NCBI GenBank assembly: GCA_963971225.1
Contig: OZ020269.1
Span: 36,229,264-36,293,263 of the forward strand
DNA: 64,000 nt
Direction of reading: 5' to 3'
From: Melieria omissa
Lineage: Eukaryota; Arthropoda; Insecta; Diptera; Ulidiidae
Position 1 is the stretch's first letter; each line of letters opens with the position of its first letter. The translations under genes were made by a program, and so were the position numbers. Positions 23,231 to 34,600 of the stretch are shown here, one piece after another. A model generated the notes under the pieces. It had not been told where the DNA came from and ran no database searches. It saw only the letters and a list, made by a program, of their open reading frames with translations.

Positions 23231-23690
23231 TTGGCTGCAACAACGATAATACTTGCATTCTGTTGTGAAACAAAATATCAAGGTAGAGCGTTATTATGAA
23301 GTAAAGTGACAATAAGTCATACCAAACACAACGGGTGAATTGTGAGTTCTACTTCAGCCGTTGTGCTTGAGAGTGCAGTAGATAGTAGAAGTTTTACTTC
23401 ACTCTTAGAACTCGTAGAAGACAAGCACAAAATGTTTTTTGCATGATCGGCCGAAATTAAATGCAGCACAGATAAAAATTATTATAGATACAAATACCAA
23501 TGCAAAATACCACACAAATAACATCACGAATTCATGTAATCCGTTTAGGCAAAAACAGCTTTCTACACCGCAGTGCTAATGACTTACAAATATATTTCTG
23601 GAATGCTTGAGCCGCTCTTTAGTAAATACAAGTAATTCCAGAAACGACACTAAGACATTATACTTTTATTTATTTATATACATTTGTACA
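23231..23690. other. Spacer before the SINE pair
   Basis: No gene or element ends recognised beyond the repeat that ends near 23230. Confidence 0.35.
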
Positions 23691-24019
23691 GCCGCCGTGG
23701 CTCAGTTGGTTAGTGCGCGGTCCAGCGAGTCGAATGCAGAGCGATGCAAGTTCGAATACTGCATGTAGTAACACTTAAAAAAAATAACGGGAACTTCGTT
23801 TTCTCTTTCGGTGGCTGTCCTCTCAGCTGGAAATGGCAAACCTCTGAGAATAAAAATTGCCTATGAAAAAGCTCCCAACCTGCCGTTCGGAACCGGCATA
23901 AAACTGTAGGTCCCTTCCACCCGCGTACAAATTGACACGCACAACACGGGTGGCTGCGGGAAGCTAGGCCTTAGTCTCGCGTAAGCGGGCTGTCGTGCCA
24001 ATCAATTATTATTATTAAT
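23691..24019 (+). repeat. tRNA-derived SINE, copy 1
   Basis: The head contains an A-box-like TGGCTCAGTTGGTTAG and a B-box-like GTTCGAATAC, so it is derived from a tRNA and read by RNA polymerase III. A body of about 230 bp follows ('ggctgtcctctcagc', 'cctctgaga', 'aaaagctcccaac', 'gggctgtcgtgcca'). The 3' end is an ATT-type simple repeat. It cannot fold as a functional tRNA with its long tail. A sister copy is at 24362-24690, same strand. Confidence 0.85.
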
Positions 24020-24361
24020 TAATTGTGAAATTATACATTTGTACATACATATGTAGCAAGTATGTACAGATGTACATGCAATTATTGTGAAGGCAATACA
24101 TTGAAGGCGTCTCCAGTTAAGAGGCACACCGTCTGTCGAAGTGCTACAGTAGATAATTGGGAGGTGGCCGCTTCTCGCTGTTGTCATTACATCACCTTAT
24201 GTATGTATGTATTGCGCGTTTGATAGAAAAGTCAACCAAATAGAATTTTGAAATTAATTTACTGAAAGCACACTTCAACTCGCCTGCATACAAAATTGGG
24301 GCAAAATTAGAAGGAGTACGTGAAATCCCCTGAAAATTTGCAGTCTAAGTCATTTTGGGCA
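24020..24361. other. Spacer between the two SINE copies
   Basis: About 340 bp of AT-rich DNA with several 'tacatatgta' type short palindromes. Nothing else supported. Confidence 0.35.
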
Positions 24362-24690
24362 GCTGCCGTAGCTCAGCTGGCTAGTGCGTTGGTCCGTGAG
24401 TCAAGACTCCGCGAGTTCAATACTCCGTTCCGTTGACACCAAAAAAAAAAAGAAAAACAATTTTTTCTTTCGGCGGCTGTCCTCTCAGCAGGAAATTGCA
24501 AACCTCTGAGAGTAAAATTGCCTATGAAAAAGCTCCCAACTCGCCGTTCGGAATCGGTATACAACTGTAGGTTTCTTCCAACCTTGTAAAAAACATTCGC
24601 ACGCACAACACGGTTGGTTGCGGGAAGCTAGGCCTTAGTCTCGTAATCGGGCTGTCGTGCCAGTCAAGAACAAGAAGAAGAAGAGAAGGA
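24362..24690 (+). repeat. tRNA-derived SINE, copy 2
   Basis: Same structure as the copy at 23691: head with GTAGCTCAGCTGGCTAGTG (A box) and GAGTTCAATACT (B box, slightly degenerate), same body blocks, 3' tail of AAG repeats instead of ATT. Different tails and clear divergence show two separate insertions in the same orientation. Confidence 0.85.
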
Positions 24691-24984
24691 GGCAACGAGA
24701 CGTTCTTTTTACAACCATTCAGCAAAGGAATAAGGTAAACGAAAGACAAGCATTCTCTTTCTAATTAATATTTTTCGTTGCTCGTTGCCTCCTTGCTTCT
24801 GAAAAGAATACAAAATTAAATTTTAAAAGTTGAAAATTTGACTTCGGTCTTAAATGTAACAAATAATACATTTAATATATAACACTTACAAAATAATACT
24901 GCCATCAGTTTCTTGTTCTCTACAGCTACTGATGTTGAAAAGCTCTTTGCAGCATTGATGAGAAGGACTGAATAAATCCCTTAA

Positions 24985-25515
24985 CCCATTTTCGGCCGCT
25001 ACCAGAAATAGCCAATATTTTTCTAATTCCTTTTAAGGACTTATATTTAGGACCTTAATCAAGAATATTTTTGGATTTTCTTTGTGTTTTTTTTTTACAA
25101 AATTTTGTTATTAATAAATAAAAATTGAATTTCAAATAAAAACAAATATATATGTATATAGTTTTAGTCAGATAATAATCAAGCATGAAAACAAACAATT
25201 GTTGGCTTACATATGTGCATACATGACGACTTCTGGCCAATAGTCGATTTTTCGACCACTACGCGGTGCTGAAGGGTTAAAAATATTTTCATAAACTTAT
25301 GGATATCAATTGATTGTGGTAATTTGGTCTTTAGGCTTCGTAAAGATTCAATAATAAATCGATAATTTGAAAAGGTTATATATTTTTCAGAATATTCAAA
25401 ATATGACTAAAAATTTGTTTTTTCGTGCAATTATAATTTGCAATTATAAATGCATCAAAAGTTCAAAGATATAATGTCTAAGTACAGAGCTACTCTCCTT
25501 CAAGCCGAAAATGGG
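24985..25515. mobile_element. TTAA-flanked MITE with CCCATTTTCGGC ends
   Basis: TTAA at 24981-24984 and 25516-25519. Perfect 12-bp terminal inverted repeats CCCATTTTCGGC. The interior is very AT-rich and noncoding. A segment around 25236-25276 ('ggccaatagtcg', 'gctgaagggttaa') may be a further, older TTAA end. Confidence 0.8.
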
Positions 25516-25519
25516 TTAA

Positions 25520-26103
25520 TTGTTTTTTTACGAATTTTCACTACTTTCTTCATTTTCATTGTATTTTGCAACCTTTCCTTATGTCTCTTACTTTACTTTA
25601 CTTTAATTTTAAATAAACTATAACACTAATAAAGCTAACACTTCAAAGTTTCACACAACGGTATAAATTTTCTTGGATTTGGTTGATTGCTGCGTCAATT
25701 GCAATATTATTGGGTAGATAACGGTATTAAAAAAACATGAACAAAATATCACAAATTATAAATTATAATTTTTCACAATTGAAGCACAAAATGTAATTTG
25801 TAAATCTTGATAAATAAAAAAATCGGCATATCCGATTTTCCGAATACACCTCAAACTTTGTACAGAATCGATCTTGAGAAATTTTAGTTTTAAACTTTTC
25901 TGGAAATTCACCCTTTTATTTTTTATAATACATTTCGTTCAAAAGAGGATCTAGAATTTTATTGCAACATATAAGTTTTAATTGTATTAGACAGATACAT
26001 ACGGACTAATAATTTAAATAGAATAAATAATGTAAATTGTTATTTTTCACTTTTAACGATTTTGAAGTGTATGTTTTTTTCACTAACGTAAGTATACATG
26101 TGT
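25520..26103. other. AT-rich spacer
   Basis: No gene, no recognisable element ends. Confidence 0.35.
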
Positions 26104-26111
26104 ATGTATGT

Positions 26112-27220
26112 ATTAGGGATTGTAATCCCGGGATTCCAAATCCCGAGATCCCAGGACACCGGACAATTTCAGTCCTGAAAAACCCGGGACTGACAAAATC
26201 CGATCCCTAGATAGAAACATAAGAACAGTTTACTTTTGCCTCTTGTCACCTTTATTTCGAAAAAATTAATACCTCCTTCTTTAATACAAAAAAGAAATTG
26301 CTATATTGCACTATCTGTGACGTTTACATAAGTTTCAATGCAGCAATGGGTACTTTTCCATTTAAATTTATCGGTAGATAACATCAGGAAGTAAAGACGC
26401 TTACGCTTACAAAAGTTCATCCATCCGAAAAAGTAAACAACCAGAAATTTGTAAAAACTTGCAACTTTGACTCTTGTTTACACCACTGTGATTCATCACA
26501 TTCACAACACACAAGGAAACCGGGTGTAAATAAAATGGTTAACCTTCTGCCTGTCCCTATTTAACCCCAGGTGGAATTAAAAAACGGTTGAGCGGTTTTT
26601 TGCGCTCGTCTATTTGTGTTATTTAGTGTTAATTGTGCTTACAACCCAATAACAAATCGAGAAAAACACTTTTCGGGGCTTGCCCCTTTCCTTTTGTGAT
26701 TTATGTGTAACATTTATTCATGTTTTGTCAGTATATTATATAACCGTTTGGTTGGGGTCATCCTGACCCCAAAGAACAGCGAACGCAATTTTGAGCAAGG
26801 GACAGGCAGGAGGTTAAAGAAAGAAACAGCTCATATAAAAATTTTATTTGAGGTTTAAAGCTTTAGGTAAACTTGAATTATTGATATTACTCACACCAAA
26901 TTTTACTTATTTTGAAATGACGGAAAGTGGCCAAAACTTCCAAATAGTATATGGAGATATCGATACGATTTCACCTACTAGTACTGAACCAAAAAGATAC
27001 TTTTTATCAGCAGGTTTACTAGATGGTTTGGTAATTAAATACATTTTGACGTTATTTGTCATGAAAACGTTAATCTTATTTTTAAAGTAAGAACAGTGAA
27101 TTCTATTTAATATGAAAATAAGATTAATTTGATTGAAAAAATCCCAGGATACCGGGATTGCGGTTTTTAGTCCTGAAAATCCCGGGATTGTAAAACTGGT
27201 CCGGGATTGCAATCCCTAAT
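26112..27220. mobile_element. hAT-like non-autonomous element, 8-bp duplication
   Basis: ATGTATGT at 26104-26111 and 27221-27228. The terminal inverted repeats are ATTAGGGATTGTAATCCCGG and ATTAGGGATTGCAATCCCGG (right, reverse complement). Further CCCGGGA motifs lie just inside. The 8-bp duplication suggests hAT, although the target lies in a GTAT-type simple repeat, which weakens this. A TTAA MITE is nested at 26543-26813. No transposase frame. Confidence 0.7.
26543..26813 (-). mobile_element. TTAA-flanked MITE (CCTTCTG family), copy 2
   Basis: TTAA at 26539-26542 and 26814-26817. Ends CCTTCTGCCTGTCCC and GGGACAGGCAGGAGG. The interior matches 22720-23000 in inverted orientation ('tttcggggcttgcccctttcc'). 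Inserted inside the hAT-like element 26112-27220. Confidence 0.82.
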
Positions 27221-27228
27221 ATGTATGT

Positions 27229-28049
27229 GCATAAGTATATATTGCTTGATAGTTAAATAGCCTCTTTAAAAGCAGTTATGCCTGCTGGGGAAGAGAGAAG
27301 TAGAACAGTAGAAAAAGAACAATCTTCCGCATGACCTTCTACAGACGGTCATTACATTTTTTTAATTGCTGCATTATAAAATGGTATTTGTTTTTAATGT
27401 TTCAAATAAGCACAAGTTACTTTTGCAGTTTAATGGTAAATAACATAAATCAGGCAAAGTTCGCAAAGAAATGTCCACGTAATTGGCATTTGAATGCTAA
27501 TGTGATTGGTTTATGCAGCAAAAGTTTTAAGGAAACTTGCATAGGTGCTCTCACGTGTGATATCGGATATTTCCATATGAACCGATGTGCCATCTATTGA
27601 AGGTTGGTATTATTTTGTGAAACCTAACTTTAGATTAATGTTACTCGTGCCAAATTAATCGGAAATGCTTTAATATTTTTCACTAGTATTTCTGTTGAGG
27701 GGATCGAGGATTAATGGCAACTTTGTAAGGACGATTTCAGTATAAATCATGTATGTGTATATCTGTTCTACGATTCGCAAATCATTTGTGTGGTTCGGGC
27801 ATTAGTTTCCTCCCATCACAAAATACATCTGCCTTTTGTTTGTTGTTAATTTATGAATTTAAATTAATTATGTTAATGAATTATGAACGCAACGTTCGAA
27901 ACAGTGGAGCAAACGAAGATATAGCGTGGTTTGCTGATTTTCATTCGTTTTCATTGAACATTTCAAATCCTTCTGGGTAGCGAGCTTGTGTCGTTTAGAC
28001 TTAGACAGGACCAACAATAAGAGCTATACACGATTCCAGCAACGTATAC
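27229..28049. other. Region left of the assembly gap
   Basis: No supported gene. Probably upstream or 5' leader territory of the host gene whose first coding exon is at 28631. Confidence 0.35.
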
Positions 28050-28249
28050 NNNNNNNNNNNNNNNNNNNNNNNNNNNNNNNNNNNNNNNNNNNNNNNNNNN
28101 NNNNNNNNNNNNNNNNNNNNNNNNNNNNNNNNNNNNNNNNNNNNNNNNNNNNNNNNNNNNNNNNNNNNNNNNNNNNNNNNNNNNNNNNNNNNNNNNNNNN
28201 NNNNNNNNNNNNNNNNNNNNNNNNNNNNNNNNNNNNNNNNNNNNNNNNN
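28050..28249. other. Assembly gap (200 N)
   Basis: Exactly 200 unknown bases, a conventional gap size, so the true distance is not known. It sits just upstream of a possible 5' exon of the host gene. Confidence 0.99.
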
Positions 28250-28279
28250 AAGCGAAATTTGGCATTGCAGCTTGATTTG

Positions 28280-28494
28280 CAGAGTAGCTGCCAATTTGAT
28301 TGCCAACTGAAGCAGGACAAGCATTTCACTGCCTCGAAAGAAGAAAGTGCGGCTTCGGACACCGCACTCACTGCAATACCAACCAGAGGTCCCGAATCTT
28401 ACACAAAAAGCTAATAACGCAATTTACGGCGACACAGCCGAACGTGCTACAGGCCTACAAATAACGGAGACGAAATTTTTCGACAATTCTGTGG
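28280..28494 (+). other. Possible 5' exon of the host gene
   Basis: Bounded by possible acceptors (TTTGCAG before 28280, or CTGAAG before about 28312) and the donor GTGAGT near 28495. One frame is open from 28309 to the donor (SRTSISL...FFDNSV). It would join in phase to the exon at 28623 to read DNSVAYTMDDMIFQ. No ATG occurs in that frame before MDDM, so the exon may be 5' leader with a chance open frame, or coding from an ATG hidden in the gap. Confidence 0.45.
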
Positions 28495-28630
28495 GTGAGT
28501 CGGCTTTAGCTGGGCCTCAGTGGGTGTTTGGCTCAGGACCAAGTGATTCACGCAAACTGCGCTGCGTATTTTCGTAGGTGATTTATTAAAAATTGTGTGC
28601 TTTGTGTATGTTCTCTTTCAAGCTTATACA

Positions 28631-31600
28631 ATGGACGACATGATCTTCCAGTGTCACAATCAAAACTCCATCTATGTGCTAAACTCAAACTACAAATCAT
28701 ATGGGGTGAGTACCAAACCAACTTCATCGTTGTGGATTAATGTCCTGCATGTTCATACTGTACCAGGGATGCCAACTTTTTAGTTTTTGAAAACCGGACA
28801 AACTTTTATAAAATGGTTTAAAGGGGTGGGGGGCGGCCCGGTATTAGAAATTATATTCCACAATTTAATGAAAACACAAACGACCTATGTATGTTGTATG
28901 TTTTATTTTATTCATATTGTAACGATGAGACAGTCTGTCGCGGTGCAAAGCAACCCTGCCGCTACGTGCCGTGCTCTAACCCAATCTGGCAACGACGGCC
29001 GCGATAATAACTTTTAGTCCAACCTGGCAACGATGGTCGCGGTCATCAGGGAAACTTCTAGTCCAATCTGGCAACGTGCGAGAACGATCTGCACGACGGC
29101 CGGACAGAGTATAAAAGGTGGCCAGATGCGGTGCAGCGAGTCAGTCTGGTTTTGACAAGTGAAGTTGCCACACGGAATAATTAAGCAAATACTTAAGTGT
29201 ACGAACAGTAAAGTGTAAACTGTGAATAATAAAGTGACTGTTGGTGTATTTTATTGTCGGCATTTAGGAAACTGACTGTGTTTTATTTTCAAATCACACA
29301 ATCCAGAGATACGTGACAGCCCACTGGACTTAGTATTCGTAACAATATGATTTACAAAAAAATTAACAACTAAGACAACAAAAATCCAAACAAATTAATT
29401 CATAACAACCATTCAAAAATAAGTTTTTTTATGTTTTTCATTCTAAAAATGTAGTTATCAGTAACGTAAATTAAAAAAAATCATAAATAAAAGTTATAAA
29501 GCAAAAAAATTTCTAAAAATAATAGTAATCTTACCGATAAATAAAAAGCCATAAATAAAAGTTATGAAGCAACGTAAACAAAAAAATCCCAAAATGATAC
29601 CTATCGAGAACGAAAAAAAATGTGTTTCTCTTAACAGTTATTACGTAACGTAAAAATTAACTGTCGCAAATAATAATTATAATCAACAAAAAAAATTTAT
29701 GTTGCATTGTAATTATTTTCTTAAAAAACTTATAATAATAAAGTCCCTGTTTCAAATCCATTCATCACTAAAATTCCAGTTACGTCTTTGAATTTTTTTA
29801 GATAATCCGCTCATTTTGCTCTTTCAATTTAAATTACATCGTTTGTATCCGCACGAAGAAAATGATCAAAACAACAAAAGGAAATCACAGCTGATTCAAA
29901 AGTGTTACCAACTATTCTATAGCACAGCTGAATGTAGAGCGTTGCCATATTGTTTAGTACATGTATGTGGTGTTCATAGCGAACAGCATTTATAATAATT
30001 ATAGATTTTTGAGTAAAACAGTAACAGTAAATAAAACAATTTCTCATTTCTACATATTAATAAATACTTTCTTGTCAAATTTATGTACGACTGGACACGA
30101 ACAAAGCTTCCGAAAACCGAACTGTCCGGTCGAAAACCGGACAGTTGGTAACCCTGACTGTACGGATACTTGGTTTTCGAAGAATGTGTACAACCAAAAA
30201 GTATGGAACATATAGAGTGTGCATCACGTACAAGCAAAAATTTGAATGCGGGTGCTGATCAGTGTTGCCACTACGAATTTTTTCCCCCTACCAAAATTGG
30301 TCCAAAATCAATCTCAGCCTACCAAAATAAATTTGTTAAACAAAAATGTAGTTTGAAACACATAAACATAAATATGTATATTATTTCAAAACAAAAGCAA
30401 TTAATTGAAGTACAAAAACAACTCTGTTTTGCATATTAAAGAGTTATTTTAAAATTATAAAAAAAATTAAAAGACATTTTATTAATGCAGTGTATGGCCT
30501 ACCAAAATTCCTTGAATATCACAACAAACCAACCAACCTACCAAAGCCTTAATTTATGAAACGAAGCTACCAATTTTGGTCCACTTGGACCAAAACGGCG
30601 ACGCTGGTGCTGATATCGCCCCCTCTCTTCCTGATACGGGGGGTAGACAACAAGAGGAGACACTTGAAATGACAGCACAATGCTCTGAGTGCAAATCGTA
30701 GAAACACGAATGCCGCGTCTGTGCTCACTCGTTCATTTTCGCTCAATTGTGCGAAGAGGAGGAAGACAATGTGCTGTTGTTCTTGTTGTTGCGCTGGCGA
30801 AAAGCTGCAATTGTAAAACGATTTATATTTTCTGACTGGCTTTTGTTCTTCTTTTAGAAGACTGCACGGCGTCGCATATTGCTCCTGAACTCACTGCCGA
30901 CTGTAGTGTGCAAAATCATAGAAAAGGAAATAAAATATGGCTGGCATGGCGACCTATGTGATCGCTACAGGCAATTAAAAAATAAATAATAAGTAATCAA
31001 CAAAGACAATTAAATAAAAATGGAATTGGAGAAAAGAAAACGTTTTTATTAGCCCGTAATAATTTTCCGTCCCGTTCTTTGGAACACTTCTTACGGGGCA
31101 CATATAGTATAATGCTTGCTTAAAAGAACTATAATAAGAAAATCTAATATTGTAAATTTATGGTCACATGATTCGCCATGGAACCATTCAGGTGTAAAAT
31201 ATTTAAACTATTTTTAAACGTAGGCATGCCGTAATAACATTTTTCTTATGACAAAATACTTGTCTTATTATTTATTTCGTTATTTAGTGCTTTAGTAGTG
31301 CTTTCGCCCTATTGAAAGTCAATAGACCTATTAAACTATGTTTTTCCATACAATCCTTTAACCCTTGGTTTCTCCGTTAAATTTTGTTTTAAAAAAAAAC
31401 AAATTAAAACGCGCATCTAATTATTTTTGATTTCAAGTGTTTTACGAATTTTTAAGTCAATATGCCTATCAGTTCATTTTTTTTTTTCGTAGTTTTCCCA
31501 TATTCTCAAAATTGTAATCAACCATGTGAAAATATAAACAAGAAAGATTCGATTGTGCAGCAAAACCAATCGGCAACACAAAAAAGCATACACACAATAA

Positions 31601-34600
31601 ACGACAACACCAAAAACATTAGCGAATCCCGAATCATCTTCGTTGAAACGTATTCTTTATATTGTATATTCTTTGGTACAACGAAACGAATAGAAACGAG
31701 AACCAGCGAGCGTCGCTTCTCGTTTCTATTCGTATTCGGTGAGTAGCGAATACTGTAAAGCTCGTATTTGGTAATCGAGTACTTTGCAAGTATTCGAAGA
31801 TCAACAGTTTCATCGAATATTTTTATGCGCAGTATGTCACTTTTCCATGTGTATACTTGTAGTGCGGTTGAAGTGGCTTATTAGTTAATACACAAAGTGG
31901 AAATAGAGCGAATATGAATAAAGAGTGTACGTCTACTTGTTTCTGTTCGGAGCTTACTCGTACTCGAAGCGAGCTGTACTCGTATTCATTCGGACTGGTC
32001 CGCAGAGATGAAGTAAAGTATTCTATTCGAAAGCATTTTACTGTTTTCGAATAGCAAAAATGCATACTCGTGGAGGACTCTATTCTGAATGAATTAAGTC
32101 ATTGAAGGTTACACTGAGTTCCGCTGCACCAACACTCTGATAAGTATGGAAGAACTGTTGAATATCAAACCCACCCTAAGCTTGAATACCTTCAAAGATC
32201 CTTTGACACCCCGTTCCCCACACTTGTCGCTACCGATAGTGAATGACTGACACTTGAGTTACTTACAACGGTGCTGTATTCTCCACAAGGAAATAACAGT
32301 GCTGGCCATGCTAAAATAAATAAATAAAATAAATATTGTTTCATAATAAAAAAAATTTAAAAATGTCAAACAATATGATATCGTGAAATATATATCATGA
32401 AATTTGAACGATGTTTCTGCATAACGAAATAAACAACTATTTTGGTACTGTTTAAAATGTAAATTTTAAAGCACCGATTTTAGAAAGGTCTGATTTCAAA
32501 AGATAAATAAGTCAGATTTGGTCAGTATCGACAACCAATTGCCACTTTAAATAACATTAACAGTTTTACTTACATGTAATACCAATTTATGTAGGATCCG
32601 CTGGAGTAAACCCCAATTTCACAATAACGATTAAACAATTTGTTTATTGATAAATCGTCGCTGGAATAAAGAAACAGTCTAAGTGCCACATACACTATTA
32701 TTCGATAATTGCACCATTGGATAGACAATCCTTTAATCTATTAGAAAAATCTTTAGTTTTCTTAAATATCTTTTTGGCTCACCAATTTATTCGCGAAAAA
32801 CGTATTTGTATAATAATAGTGTAAGTACCATAATTGTTTACAAATAGTGTATGGTGCACTTACATTATTTTTAAGTAAATCCCAAAAAAATTCTTAAAAT
32901 AACGTAAAGTATTTTACTTCATTATATTGCTGAAAACTTTTGCAGACAGCTTAAAAATGTGAATAATAAAATAGTGTAACATCGATATACATCAATTCAT
33001 TTTTTTAAATATGCAAACAAAATTTGAAATGAAATAGTGTATCCGTGTTGTACACTATTTTATTTCTTTAAATTTTATCAATTCCTTGAAGCCTTCGAAC
33101 AAACAAAACGGTGTATAAGCGTATACATCATTTCAAATCTTTATATAAATTAATAAAAGAAACAATGGATATTTGGGTTTGCTGGGGCGAGCTGTTGGCT
33201 GCGCCTTTATTCTTTTAGTTCTCACTTAAAACTAAAACCTCCAACCATGGCACAATAAACAAGGTAGTGGCAGGAAGGAGCGAAAAAATTCACGTGTATT
33301 TTGTTAGTGTTTTTGTTCGGTTCATTGTCAAATCGGACGGACGGTTCTCTTGCCAACAGCATTGCCAGCATCGAATAGACCACTTGGTCTATTCGAGAAC
33401 GTAAAAATACACCAATTAACAGCAAAAGTACATAGCTTCTTTGTTTTAATCTGTTGTTTTACAATTAGGGGCAAAAGTGCTAAGTGCTAGTTCGCCGATT
33501 TTGCGTTAATTCATAAAAGTTAACGAAAATTGGAAAAATAATATCCTTTCGTCATTGCAAACATGCTTAAAATTTCACAGAAAAAGAGTTGAGTGGCCAT
33601 GCTGTTCGCCGAATGTAAACAAAGCAGACAAAAATTTCTGACAACCTACCGAACTCTGACGAGAAAAAAATAAAATTCGCTCCTTCCTGCCACTACCTTG
33701 TTTATTGTGCCATGCCTCCAACCAAATAAAATTCTTCCGCAAGCCCTGCTCAGGCCTGCTGACCGCGCACTATCGTGTGTGGCCGTGAACCGTAGTCGGC
33801 TCCGCTGCGACCACCCGAACTCCGCTGATTACGCAGAACGAGCGGAGTATCGGCAGCGATTAAGCGATGTGAAACTGGGAGAGCCGGTAGAAATACATGC
33901 ACAGAATTTCCCCCAAGCTTGATCAGGAACGTAGTTTTTCCTCGATATAAATTTTTAAAACGGGGTTGTTGTTCTAGTTCATTTCAAAATTCCAGTGTTG
34001 CTGGTGTGAGTCATTTTTTGTGACCAAAGAAATTTGTCTTTTTATTTGTATATTTTTGGTGCCATTTCGTAATACGTTTGTATAAAATTGACTAGAAAAA
34101 TATATTATTGCCCAAAGGCGCCAAATTAATCCTTGGGTATGCTTTTAATTTAATTAAGTTAAGATTTTATTAGCTGCATCCAAAAAAACAACCCTGCGGT
34201 CAAACTAGAGCATTTAGCACCAAAAGCATACCTGATCTGATCTGATGGTTAGAGATTCGCTAAATGAAGAAATGCGAAATAAAAAGGACGGCAATTGACC
34301 CGTCATATTCAATGCATTTAGCTTTGTGTTCTTTGGTATATTTTTCATTAATATTTACATAATGAAACCAAAAAAGTTCATGTGTTGGCATTTAATGCAG
34401 AAAATTAATGAGAACATACTTTAAAAAGCAAATAATTGAAAGGAATCCCTAATCCCTAATATCGAGAAAAGAGCAGACACAGTGAAGAGCTGATCACTGC
34501 CAGCACACACGGACTGTGTACGTGAATTGAAAAAAACGCACAAAAATCGGCTTACTCTCCCAGTTTCACATCGCTTTATCGCTGGTATCGGGTTTCGTCA

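Noticed and set aside
23691..24690. Functional tRNA genes
   Set aside because: A and B boxes are present but the sequence cannot close an acceptor stem and continues into a shared SINE body.
25236..25279. Extra TTAA element end inside 24985-25515
   Set aside because: 'aagggttaa' is present, but no partner end with a matching repeat could be found.
27963..28414. Frames running through the run of N
   Set aside because: They are artefacts of the assembly gap.
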